Source of the DNA: Kitasatospora cineracea
GTDB lineage: Bacteria; Actinomycetota; Actinomycetes; Streptomycetales; Streptomycetaceae
Reading direction: 5' to 3'
Assembly (NCBI RefSeq): GCF_003751605.1
Contig: NZ_RJVJ01000002.1
Coordinates: forward strand, 1,116,001 to 1,180,000
DNA length: 64,000 bases
Of this stretch, positions 33,802 through 42,079 are shown in pieces; the stretch's first letter is position 1, and each line of letters begins with the position of its first letter. The notes under the pieces are model-generated. The model was not told the DNA's origin, did not search any database, and was given only the letters and a program-made list of their open reading frames with translations. A program made the translations under genes and the position numbers.

Positions 33802-34266
33802 TCACGGCCACCGCGGCCGACCGGCCCCGTGGACCGCCGCGGGAAGCCCGGACGGAACCGACACCGCCGACGGCGCGGGCGCCGTGCCGCGCTGGCACAG
33901 CTCCCGGACCGACCAGTGCCGGCCGACCGCCGCCACCCGGCCGCCCCGACCGGCTGCCGGCGGTCTACTCCCGGGCGCGGTCGGGCTCCTTGGCAGGGCC
34001 TCGCGCTGCCGGGCGAACTCGTCGCGGTACCCGTCGGCCGCCACCGCGGCGTCACGGGCGCCGACCAGCAGGGAGGCGAGACCGAACACGGCGACCGCTC
34101 CGACCACGACGCCCCGGAGCAACGGCACCCCGGTCGAGCCGGTCACGTGATGGCCGAACACCGAGAAGGTCCCGGTGAGTTCGTGCGCGCTGCCGGTGCC
34201 GCCGAGGACCCCCGCCACCGCGATGGCGGCCGCGGCGGCCAGGAGGGATCGGAGAAGGATGGTCAT
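33802..34266 (-). CDS. Small membrane protein, unknown
   Basis: Up to 154 residues. ATG 34266 has GGGAG upstream. A hydrophobic N-terminal segment (ILLRSLLAAAAAIAVAGVL) is followed by a short loop with HELTGTFSVFGHH and a second membrane segment (RGVVVGAVAVFGLASLLVGA). A basic/acidic helix RDEFARQREAL follows. The last 60 residues are Pro/Arg/Gly-rich and may be read-through after a lost stop. No family is recognised. It lies among other small membrane and stress-type genes. Confidence 0.5.
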   Translation of the reverse strand: MTILLRSLLAAAAAIAVAGVLGGTGSAHELTGTFSVFGHHVTGSTGVPLLRGVVVGAVAVFGLASLLVGARDAAVAADGYRDEFARQREALPRSPTAPGSRPPAAGRGGRVAAVGRHWSVRELCQRGTAPAPSAVSVPSGLPAAVHGAGRPRWP

Positions 34267-34354
34267 GACGCGCTCCCGACGGGCCTACGTCGCATGCCTG
34301 CAGTCAGCGCGCGGACTACACTGACGTCGACACCGTGCGGCTACGAACTTCACG

Positions 34355-34866
34355 TCACCGGTGCTCACGTCCGGCACGACGAGGAAGTGTCGACATGGCC
34401 GTCACTCCGACCCGCGCATCCGACCGGGACGCCGGATCGCCCCCGCGGAGCGGCTCGATCCGGCGCGCACGCCGACCTGCACGCCGGGGATCGTCGACCG
34501 CGACGGCGCCGAGAAGCCGTCCGTGCGGCGCCCGGCACGCGCCCCGGCCGCTCCCCTCGCCCCGCGCCCCTCGCCCCTCGGAGACATCCCGGCCCTCCCC
34601 GCCGGGGCGGGCCCCACCGGCGCCATCGCCCTGCACGTCCACCGTTCCCCGATTGGGCTCCTGCACGGCCACGTCCTCAACGAACCGCAGGAACTCGCCT
34701 CCTACGACGGGGCCGCCGAACTCGAACACGGCCTCGATGTCCTCCGCTCCGGCCCACTCCCGGAGCACCCCGACCCGCCGCGCCGGGGACGCCACCGGAA
34801 GGAGCAGCACCGACTCCGCCCCGCGGAGCACCGCACCACCCGGGGGGAACAGGAACGAAGGTCATC
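34355..34866. other. Open on both strands, coding strand undecided
   Basis: Two frames compete. The plus frame 34361-34870 ends by overlapping the next start (ATGA) and contains IALHVHRSPIGLLHGHVLNE. The minus frame 34831-34355 starts MLRGAESVLLLPVASPARR and contains AEDIEAVFEFGGPVVGGEFL. Both have high GC3 and neither matches a family I know. I would not annotate either as a gene without homologues. Confidence 0.3.
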
Positions 34867-35022
34867 ATGATCATTCTCGGAGTCATCCTCCTCGTCATCG
34901 GCTTCCTCGCCGGCATCCCGGTCCTGTGGACCATCGGCATCATCCTCGCCGTCGTCGGCCTCGGCCTGGTGATCGCGGGTGCGCTCGGCCACGAGGTCGC
35001 CGGACGCCGCCACTTCTGGTGA
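34867..35022 (+). CDS. DUF6131-like small membrane protein
   Basis: 51 residues, nearly all membrane: MIILGVILLVIGFLAGIPV, a short turn, then WTIGIILAVVGLGLVIAGAL and a polar tail GHEVAGRRHFW. This two-helix hairpin with an aromatic C-terminus is characteristic of small actinobacterial DUF6131 proteins of unknown function. The ATG 34867 start has GAAGG upstream. Confidence 0.75.
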   Translation: MIILGVILLVIGFLAGIPVLWTIGIILAVVGLGLVIAGALGHEVAGRRHFW

Positions 35023-35273
35023 CGCGGCGGCGACCCGCCTGCACCGGCGGGGCCCACCGCGCGAACACGCGTACCGCCCCGGCCCGCCGGGGACCGGAGC
35101 GGTCGACGGTCCCGGGCTCTCAGGCCGAGCCGTCCGCAGCGGGGCCGCCCGCCGGCTGCCCGGGCCGCCGGCCAGGCAGCGGCCCTGTTCCGGGCGGTGT
35201 CCGCCTGCCGGTCGGCCGCACCGGCGCCGCCGGGAGGTGCGACGGACGACGGCAGGAACCCGGAACCGGGCTC

Positions 35274-35738
35274 CTACCGCGTCCCGCCGCCGACGGCGTC
35301 CGCGGCGAGCAACTCGCTGGCGGTCCTGGTGTTCGCCGGGTCGGCGGCCTCGGCCATCAGCCGGACGGCGCCGGCGCTGTCCGTCCGCGGCGAAACGACC
35401 AGCAACTCCAGTCGGCGCGGGGCGTACGAGCACACCATGATCATGTGCTCGTCCTGCTCGGTGGTGTACCAGCCCGCGTGGACGGTGTGCCCGGTGACCG
35501 GGACGCGCCGGGGGATGACGGGCCACTGCGCGGGGTTGACGGTGATCCGGGTGACCCGGCCCCACCGCGCGTCGAGCTCGGCGGCCAGGGAGGGGAGTTC
35601 GAGGAGGAGGTCGCGCGAACGGGGCCACCAGGCTCCGTCCAGACGGCCGGGCCGGAACCCGTGGGGGGCCAGGGAGAGCCGCAGTGCGGATTCCAGGGCG
35701 GAGGGCGCCGGTGCGGCACGGTCGAACATCGTGGTCAT
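35274..35738 (-). CDS. DUF5994 family protein, copy 3 (intact)
   Basis: 154 residues from ATG 35738 (GGAGACAGG upstream); the open frame extends upstream but without family sequence. Hallmarks are LRLSLAPHGFRPGRLDGAWW, ELDARWGRVTRITVNPAQWP, HTVHAGWYTTEQDEHMIMVC, and a C-terminal MAEAADPANTRTASELL. It is the reference copy against which the two damaged paralogues at 30298 and 31595 can be read. No function is known to me. Proximity to a SpoIIE phosphatase and CBS protein suggests a stress regulon. Confidence 0.85.
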   Translation of the reverse strand: MTTMFDRAAPAPSALESALRLSLAPHGFRPGRLDGAWWPRSRDLLLELPSLAAELDARWGRVTRITVNPAQWPVIPRRVPVTGHTVHAGWYTTEQDEHMIMVCSYAPRRLELLVVSPRTDSAGAVRLMAEAADPANTRTASELLAADAVGGGTR

Positions 35739-35866
35739 GGCTGAAGACCTGTCTCCGGGACCGGCCCGCGGGCCCGGGCCCGGCATCGCCGTTCGCCGGA
35801 GACGACGCCAGTATCCGGTGCCGGCATGCGAAGTGCCTTCGGTGATGCCCAGCCTACTCTCCGTCC
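35739..35866 (-). promoter_or_regulatory. Conserved leader upstream of DUF5994 copy 3
   Basis: Counterpart of 30178-30297: AGTAGGCTGG, CCGAAGGCACTTCG and GTCTCCGGCGAACG in the same order before the start codon. The second copy (31595) keeps a fainter version of the middle block around 31505-31535. Confidence 0.5.
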
Positions 35867-36210
35867 TCCCCGGCACGGCCGCCGCCTTCCCCGCACCCGT
35901 CGGCGGTGCGGCGGACGGGGCCGGGGCAGCGCGGGAACGTGCCCCTTCAGCCCTGTCGCCGGCACCGGACGCGGAGCGGGCTGGTAGCAGGAACGCAGAG
36001 CGGTCCCACGTCCCCAGGTCGCCCTGCTCGCGGCGGCGCGTTCCCAGACCTGGCCGTACAGGAGCACCCGGGACCCTCAACCGACCTGGCCGCACACCGA
36101 CTGCTCCGTACCCATGTACTCGGCGGCGTCATCAAGGAGTACAGATACGTAGCTTGACCAGCAGCGATGAGTTTCTGAATGGTACAGGGCGGCGACAGAC
36201 CAGCGCCGGG

Positions 36211-36450
36211 CCGCGGCAGCCGGGCCCCGGTCAGCAGGACGACGCCGACGGTGACCACCACGGCGAACGCAGCGACCCCGATCAGCGGGTCGGGGAAGCC
36301 GAACGCGGACGCCTGGGCGGCGCGCATCACTGAGCCGTGACTGAGGATCGGGTTGATGTTGCAGCTGGGCACGCAACGGGGGCTCTCCAACAGCCGGATC
36401 TTCTCCAGCGTCAACGTGTTCGAGGCGGGCGGAGCAGGGAGTGAGAGCAC
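36211..36450 (-). pseudogene. VKOR-family protein fragment, catalytic Cys lost
   Basis: Read from ATG 36450: ASNTLTLEKIRLLESP, PSCNINPILSHGSVMRAAQ, then AFGFPDPLIGVAAFAVVVTV and GARLPR. This is the first half of a vitamin K epoxide reductase-type disulphide oxidase. The loop normally reads C..NP.LSCGSV; here the second loop Cys is His. After LPR the remaining helices and the CxxC redox motif are replaced by unrelated sequence. Not functional. Confidence 0.75.
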
Positions 36451-36611
36451 TGACGGTCGACCTCGACGACACGACCAGCTTCCCGAGCCGGACCCGTGCG
36501 GCCTCCGCCTATCCGGAACAGCTCATCGTCCGGCGACCCGCCTCGAACGGCGACGCGCGCCACGCGGTCCTGCTGGCCATGTCGGAACTCGTCACCAGCG
36601 CCGTGCGCCCG
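36441..36611 (+). pseudogene. HATPase (RsbW-like) N-terminal fragment
   Basis: The plus frame from 36441 has DARHAVLLAMSELVTSAVR, which matches the N-box helix of RsbW-type anti-sigma kinases (ELVTNAVRHG) with the key Asn changed to Ser. Nothing of the G boxes follows. Weak but consistent with the stress-regulator neighbourhood. Confidence 0.35.
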
Positions 36612-36699
36612 CCCCGGCCCCTCACCACCCGCTCGGGCTCGACCGGGGCCCGGGCCGGGAGGGGGTGGGCGTGCCCGGGCAGGGGTGCTTCGGGAAGTG

Positions 36700-36879
36700 T
36701 CAGGGGGTGCGGTCGAGGAGATCGCGGGTGCCTGCGCGGTCGAGGGCGGCCTGGAGGGCGCGGATGCCGCCGAGGTAGTCGGTGGGGACGGTGATGACGA
36801 GTCCGACCAGGGGGAAGGTCTCCTCGGTGCGGGACGCGGCGGGGTGCTGGTCGATGACGTGCTGGACGCCGGTGGCCAT
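36700..36879 (-). CDS. Hypothetical small protein
   Basis: 59 residues from ATG 36879: MATGVQHVIDQHPAASRTEE ... PLVGLVITVPTDYLGGIRAL ... DRAGTRDLLDRTP. Codon use is consistent and the C-terminus looks natural, but the N-terminus abuts the truncated integrase, so this may be the tail of a longer gene. No family is recognised. Confidence 0.4.
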   Translation of the reverse strand: MATGVQHVIDQHPAASRTEETFPLVGLVITVPTDYLGGIRALQAALDRAGTRDLLDRTP

Positions 36880-36904
36880 CGCGCGCGTGCGGCCCGTCCT
36901 CTCA

Positions 36905-37414
36905 CACCGTGCGGCCGCCGCTCTCGACGGCCGCGCCGACCCCGGCCCCTTCGGCAACACCACCGACCCCACCGGCTACGTCTTCCACCGCCACGGCCGC
37001 CCCCTGCACCCCAAGAACGTCCTCGACCACTTCCACCTGCTCTGCGACAAAGCCGGCGTCCCCCGCACCGCCCTGCACGACCTGCGCCACCTCGCGATGA
37101 GCTTCGGCCCCGCCGCCAGCGTCCCGCTGCCGATCATGTCCAAAACCCTGCGCCACCGGACCCTGTCCACCAGCGCCAACATCTACGCCCACCTCACCCC
37201 CCGCGCCGCCCGCACCGGCACCGACGGCATCGCCTGGACCCTCGACAACACCGACCACGAAGAACTCGGCACCCCCGTCTGCCGCACCCACCGCTTCGCA
37301 CGCCAACACCCCCGCCCCCACCGGCCACGCCCCGCCAACCGCACCCCGCGCCTCGACGACCCCACCGAGAACTGGCCCATGCGGTCCGGCCACCACCACG
37401 CGACCACCACCTGA
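36905..37414 (+). pseudogene. Tyrosine recombinase (integrase), C-terminal remnant
   Basis: The frame preserves the distal catalytic domain of an actinomycete element integrase: TGYVFHRHGRPLHPKNVLDH, ALHDLRHLAMS (H-x-x-R box), TLRHRTLSTSANIYAHL with the catalytic Tyr, then a His/Arg/Pro-rich tail. The N-terminal DNA-binding domain and first catalytic Arg are missing. Its 3' end lies 63 bases from att site 2, the int-next-to-att layout of pSAM2-like elements. Confidence 0.8.
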
Positions 37415-37428
37415 CACGGCAACAGAAA

Positions 37429-37460
37429 GAGCCGGCACCTGGTTTCCCAAGTACCGGCTC
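37429..37460 (-). terminator. Hairpin next to att site 2
   Basis: GAGCCGG and CCGGCTC bracket an imperfect inner stem. It has the same position relative to the tRNA 3' end as the U-tract terminator at 27938 has to att site 1. Confidence 0.5.
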
Positions 37461-37477
37461 CCACAACCGACTTCACA

Positions 37478-37520
37478 GTCGGGACGACAGGATTTGAACC
37501 TGCGACCCCTTGACCCCCAG
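37478..37520 (-). repeat. att site 2: 3' half of tRNA-Pro(GGG)
   Basis: Identical over 43 bases to 27994-28036, same orientation; flanks differ immediately on both sides. Neither copy is joined to a tRNA 5' half in this window. Confidence 0.85.
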
Positions 37521-37805
37521 TCGCCCGGCGATGGCCATCGCTGCACGTCAGACGGTAGACAGCCCGCGCTGTCCGTTCATGAAATCGCACCCCGAAGCGC
37601 GCAGTGCACAACAGGTGCTCCCCAGAGCAACACCGTGCAGATACTTCAGCCGCCCGCCTTTTCTCGTCCGGACCCAGCCGGAAACAACCAACAGCTGGTC
37701 ATGCACGAGCGCACTCGAAAATCTGTCGACGGTGATCGGTCAAGTCTGACTGGGAGCACACGGCAGGAGGACGATACGACGTCCAGAGAGCCAGGAGGGA
37801 GAAAC

Positions 37806-38666
37806 GTGGACGGCACGGAAACCCCTATGGAGCGCATGCGTTCGCTCGATCATCTGAGCCCATTGGAAGCGGCAAAGGCATGGGGTGTCCCGAAGCAGGG
37901 ATGGAAGAACGCGGCAGAACAGATCCGGCAGATTCGAGCGGGGGCGGACCGGTCTCTGGCTCGTGACAGGCCGCGTTGTCCTGAACCGGTTTCGTCCTTC
38001 TACGGCTTCCCGTGCAAGGTTCCGGTCGAGTCCGGGATGGAGGTCTGCTACCAACACCGGCGGGTGAAGGCCAAGCCGGGCGCGGACGTGACGTCCTACG
38101 CATTGGCCGCGCTGCAGGCTCATGCGATTTGGGAAGAGCTCCGGGAGAAAATCTGGAGTCTGGACAAGCGTGCACTGCAGTCCGAGCGTCTACGACTCTT
38201 CCGTGCGCTCGAAGCCAGAGCTCCGATGACCGAAGAGGACTATCGGTTGGCCTCTCTGCTTCTACCTTCCGAGGATCCAGCGACACAGGACCGGCGTGCC
38301 TTGGGCTTGCCCGGGCCCAACGACGGGATCGGGGACGGGGCCCGTCTTCGCGGACCGGGTGTGCTCCTCGCTGCGGCAGAGGCTGCCGCTCTCGGTCTGC
38401 CCGCCGCACCACCCGCACCAGGGAACAGCGCCAGGACCAAGCCGAGCAGCACCAGACCCGACACCAGTGGCCCGCTGCTGCACTCCATCGCCGAGGCCGC
38501 CAAGCGCCTGGGCGTGGGAGTCGCCTGGCTCCGCGCCGAGTCGGCTGCCGGCCGCGTGCCCCACCGGGTGATCGGCAGTCACCGCATGTTCAGTGACGAC
38601 GATCTGTCTCAGATCATCGCAGACGCCTACCGTCCCAGCACTGGAGGCAGACGAGGCAGGCGGTGA
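37806..38666 (+). CDS. Hypothetical protein with C-terminal excisionase-type HTH
   Basis: 286 residues from GTG 37806, with an excellent AGGAGGGAGAAAC Shine-Dalgarno. The N-terminal part has conserved Cys and His residues (CPEPVSSFYGFPCKVPVESG, CYQHRR), possibly a small metal site. Residues about 220-275 (HSIAEAAKRLGVGVAWLRAE ... GRVPHRVIGSHRMFSDDDL) form a MerR/AlpA-type helix-turn-helix like those of excisionases. It begins 286 bases right of att site 2, so it may be a regulator or directionality factor of an element on that side. Confidence 0.7.
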   Translation: MDGTETPMERMRSLDHLSPLEAAKAWGVPKQGWKNAAEQIRQIRAGADRSLARDRPRCPEPVSSFYGFPCKVPVESGMEVCYQHRRVKAKPGADVTSYALAALQAHAIWEELREKIWSLDKRALQSERLRLFRALEARAPMTEEDYRLASLLLPSEDPATQDRRALGLPGPNDGIGDGARLRGPGVLLAAAEAAALGLPAAPPAPGNSARTKPSSTRPDTSGPLLHSIAEAAKRLGVGVAWLRAESAAGRVPHRVIGSHRMFSDDDLSQIIADAYRPSTGGRRGRR

Positions 38667-38854
38667 TGAGAGCAGGCGCCCTCCAGTAATCGGCTTAACT
38701 ACCGTCGCCGTCTCGCGAAGGGTCTTGTCCTGGGGTCATGACGTTCATTGCCATGGCCACGTGGGGCGACGGGCGGAGGAGAGTGCTGCTCGTTGCGAGC
38801 TGGGACGACCGAGCAACACGATGGTTCTCGTAGGAACCATGGGGAGATCCACCG

Positions 38855-39275
38855 ATGAGCTCCATACCGCTTTCGAAGCCGATCCAGGTGTGCGCAGATT
38901 CGGGTTGTTTACAGCCCAGTGCCTACCGCACGCGTTCGCCTGACGCCTGGTGCGACAGCCACATCACGGAGATCCTCCGGGTCGGCGGTCTGGAGCCTTT
39001 GGAGCCGTTCACGAAGCCAACCACCTGGCGGCTTACCCGGTGCCTGGTATGTGGCTGCGAGGCCCATAGCCACATCACGGAGATCCTCCGGGTCGGCGGT
39101 CTGGAGCCTTTGGAGCCGTTCACGAAGCCAACCACCTGGCGGCTTACCCGGTGCCTGGTATGTGGCTGCGAGGCCCATTACCGGTTCGAGTACACGCTCT
39201 CCAACAACGCGGCGGGCGTGACCACCTGTAGGGCCTGCTACTGGCGGGAATGGGCTCAGGAGTCCCGTGAACTCC
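38855..39275 (+). pseudogene. Zinc-ribbon/nuclease gene, 5' part, cut by IS3 insertion
   Basis: ATG 38855 (GGGGAG upstream). The frame has paired Cys/His motifs: C..SGC near the start, WC..H, then a zinc-ribbon module with RCLVCGCEAH and TTCRACYW. One 37-residue unit is present twice in tandem (111-bp repeat). At ESREL the gene is interrupted by the IS3 element. Removing the IS and one copy of the 4-bp target duplication restores the frame exactly into 40575 onward. See the 3' part at 40572-42074. Confidence 0.75.
38957..39178 (+). repeat. 111-bp tandem duplication
   Basis: Units 38957-39067 and 39068-39178 look identical. Each encodes the same 37 residues (SHITEILRVGGLEPLEPF...CEAH), in frame. 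It is a recent duplication inside a coding region, not a CRISPR. Confidence 0.95.
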
Positions 39276-39360
39276 TGAAGTTCCACCCTGGGGTTGGACA
39301 CTTGGAGACTGGGACATGTGAGCCCGGAGGAAGCAGTCACAGGTGGGAACGAACAGCAAC

Positions 39361-39651
39361 ATGAGTAAGCGGTACACGGCGGAGTTCAAGCGGGACGCGA
39401 TCGCGCTCGTGCGCTCGTCTCCGCACCGCAACGTCACTGAGATCGCCCGGGAGCTGGGGGTCAGTCCGGAGGGGCTGCGGGGCTGGGTCAAGCAGGACCG
39501 CACCGACCGGGGCGAGGGCCCGCCCGGCGAGCTGACCAGCCCCGAGCGCGAGGAGCTCGCCCGCCTTCGCCAGCAAAACCTCGAGCAGCAGAAGACGATC
39601 GATATCCTGCGCAAGGCGGCCGCCTACTTCGCGGCCGAGACGAATCGGTGA
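39361..39651 (+). CDS. IS3-family transposase OrfA
   Basis: 96 residues. Starts MSKRYTAEFKRDAIALV and has the HTH TEIARELGVSPEGLRGWVKQ, then a leucine-zipper-like helix ending TIDILRKAAAYFAAE, all standard for IS3 OrfA. It supplies DNA binding and multimerisation for the transposase. The stop overlaps the GTG start of orfB. The frame is open a little further upstream; ATG 39361 gives the family start. Confidence 0.93.
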   Translation: MSKRYTAEFKRDAIALVRSSPHRNVTEIARELGVSPEGLRGWVKQDRTDRGEGPPGELTSPEREELARLRQQNLEQQKTIDILRKAAAYFAAETNR

Positions 39652-40538
39652 TCCGCTTCCGTTTCGTTGAGGACCACCACGGCGCCTTCGGCGTCAAGCG
39701 GATCTGCCGAGCGCTGGGCATCGCCCGCTCCTCCTTCTACGCCTGGCGGGCCGGCGAGCAGGACCGCCGCGCCCGCGAGCGGGCCGAGGACCTCCTCGCC
39801 GCGGAGATCTCGGTGATCCACCTGGCCTCCCGAGGCGCCTACGGCGTCCCGCGCGTTCATGCGGAACTCCGTCGCCAGGGTCGGGCTGTGAACCGGAAGA
39901 AGGTGGAGCGGATCATGCGTGAGCGCGGCATCGCCGGCGTCACCCGCCGCCGGCGCCGCGGTCTGACCCGCCAGGCCCGCAGGCCGGTTTTCGCCCCGGA
40001 CCTGGTCGGGCGCGACTTCAGCGCACCGCGCCCGGGGATGCGGCTGGTCGGCGACATGACCTTCCTGCCGACCAAGGAGGGCTGGCTCTACCTGGCCACC
40101 GTGATCGACCTGGCCACCCGCAAGGTGGTCGGCTACGCGATGGCCGACCACCACCGCGCCGAACTGCCGGTGGCCGCGCTGCGAATGGCGGCCGGCCGAG
40201 GCGTCTTGGAGAGCGGCTGCATCTTCCACTCGGATCGCGGCAGCTAATATACGTCGAGTGAATTCCGTTCCCAGACAAGCAAGTTGAACCTGCGGCAGTC
40301 GATGGGGAGAGTCGGCTCCTGTTACGATAACGCCATTTCCGAGAGCTTCTTCGCTGTCTTGAAGGAGGAGATCGGCACCCGAGTTTGGCCCGACCGCACC
40401 ACTGCCCGATCGGAAGTCTTCGCCTTCGTCGAGGTCTTCTACAACCGCAGGCGCCTACGCAAGCACCCCGAATGGGGCTACCTCACGCCACTCGAGATCC
40501 GCCAGCGGCACCGGCAAGGTCACACCCTCGCGGCGTAG
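39648..40538 (+). pseudogene. IS3-family transposase OrfB with ochre stop
   Basis: From GTG 39648: HTH_21 region (GAFGVKRICRALGIARSSFY, YGVPRVHAELRRQGRAV), then the DDE catalytic core with LVGDMTFLP (first Asp), HSDRGS followed by TAA (40245-40247) and in the same frame YTSSEFRSQ, SCYDNAISESFFAVLK (Glu) and the YNRRRLRKHPEWGYLTP tail. Family members read HSDRGSQYTS, so the stop replaces a Gln codon (CAA to TAA). All three catalytic residues remain, so the lesion looks recent and could be suppressed or reverted. Confidence 0.9.
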
Positions 40539-40571
40539 ACGGACAGTGTCCAACCGCAGGGTGGAACTTCA

Positions 40572-42074
40572 CTCCAGGGTCAGCACGCGGACCTGGCCCC
40601 GGTTCCAGCCGAGCGGGTCCGTGAGCATGCGGAAGACAACGGCTACGACTACTTGGCTGCGCTGACCGCGCCCTCGTACGCGGAGGATCCGCACCACATG
40701 CGCTGCCGGTACTGCGGGCGGCTGAGCGCGGAGCGACTGGGGGACATCGCGTTCGGCTGCCGCTGCGGGGCCAATCCGAGCCGGGCCAAGCAGACTTCCC
40801 ACGCTCCTGGCGAGAAGCGGCGGGAGTTGCTCAAGAACTCGGGACTGCCGGTCCTCGGCTGGTGGCACCACGAGGCCAACGGCACCGCACAGTGGGAGAC
40901 CGCCACCGTCACCGCCGTGCGGGAGGTCGCCTGGCGTTGCCCCGACTGCGGCCTGCGCTTCACGGCACGGGTCAGCCACATGCTCCACGCCCGGCAGTGC
41001 CCTGCGTGCGAACCGCGGCACCGCGCCGAGCGGGACGCCACACTCGAACGCCTGCGGATCACCCCGGTTGCCGAACTTCCCGAACTCCTGGAGGCATGGG
41101 CCGATGACGAGGATCCCCGCACCGTGTTCGTGGCCGGCGACGGCGGGTTGCGCCGCTTCCGCTGCCCGCGCGGCCATCACCCGTGGGTGTCTCCGCTCCG
41201 CTACCTGCACTCGGGCTGCCCCTCCTGCCGGAGCCTGAAGACTTCCGCGGACCGGCAGGAGGCCGAAGCCGCCTCCGGGGTCCCGTTCCGGCTGAGCCCG
41301 GAGATCGCCGCCCAGTGGCACCCGACCCTCAACGGCCGTCTCAGTCTGGCCAAGATCTCCCACGGATCACGCAGAACCGTGTGGTGGCAGGACCCCGGTT
41401 GCGGCCATGCGTGGCAGGACACACCGGCGGAACGCCAGAAGGGACAGCGACTGCGCTGCCCGGTGTGCCATACGATCCTCGACTCCCTCGCCTTCCATTT
41501 CCCCCGTCCGGCCGCCGAATGGTCACCTGTCAACCAGGTCTCCCCCTGGCACGTCCGCCCGACCGCACAGACCTTGTTCGTCCCGGCCTGGGTCTGCTCC
41601 AGCGACCCTGAACACACATGGCAGGCGCCCCTGGCCTCCCGTTCGAACGGCAGCGGTTGCCCCGAATGCCGGGAACGTGGCAAGTCGCAGGTGAAACTGG
41701 CGCATCACGCGGCCGCGCAGCACGTCTTCGGCACCGCTACGTCCGGACTGACGGTCCGGCACAAAGCCTTCGCCCCGCGCAGCTACTGAACCGTGGACAT
41801 CACCGTCGACCTCCCCGAGGGCCGCACACTCGCCATCGAGTACGACGGCTCCTACTGGCACACCGACAAGAACGACATCGACACGGAGAAGTCCCGTGAC
41901 CTCCTCGCGGCCGGCTACCTCGTCGTCCGTCTCCGCGAGCACCCGCTGCCCGCCCTGCCCGTCGACGACCCCGGCTACGTCGAATTCACCGTCCACTCGA
42001 CCTCTCCCCGGCCCGATGACGTGCTCGGCCAGGTGGAGCAGTGGGTGGCCACCACCGGAGTTGAGACGCCCTGA
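40572..42074 (+). pseudogene. Zinc-ribbon/nuclease gene, 3' part, with in-frame TGA
   Basis: Continues the gene begun at 38855. At least four more zinc-ribbon modules follow (MRCRYCGRL...CRC; WRCPDCGLRF...CPAC; FRCPRGHH...CPSC; LRCPVCHT), then CSSDPEHTW...CPEC. At RSY the frame meets TGA (41787-41789) and continues unbroken with VDITVDLPEGRTLAIEYDGS, YWH..K, ..K.RDLLAAGYLVVRLREHPL, a Vsr/DUF559-like endonuclease fold. Repaired, the protein has about 600-640 residues: a zinc-ribbon array feeding a C-terminal nuclease. The TGA most likely replaced TGG. The part after the stop could initiate at GTG 41793. Confidence 0.75.
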
Positions 42075-42079
42075 TCCGG

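Larger units (their letters stand above)
39276..40571 (+). mobile_element. IS3-family insertion sequence, 1,296 bp
   Basis: Ends are 27-bp inverted repeats beginning TGAAGTTCCACCCTG (left 39276-39302; right 40545-40571, one mismatch). CTCC occurs on both outer flanks (39272-39275 and 40572-40575), a 4-bp target duplication. It carries overlapping orfA and orfB; orfB has an ochre stop. It interrupts the zinc-ribbon/nuclease gene. Confidence 0.9.

Noticed and set aside
33289-34860. Long plus-strand open frame spanning the region before the DUF6131 gene
   Set aside because: Arg/Pro/Ala-rich with random-looking codon use; it overlaps the better supported minus-strand membrane protein.
38957-39178. 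CRISPR-like repeat
   Set aside because: Two adjacent identical 111-bp units without spacers, in frame in a gene; a tandem duplication.
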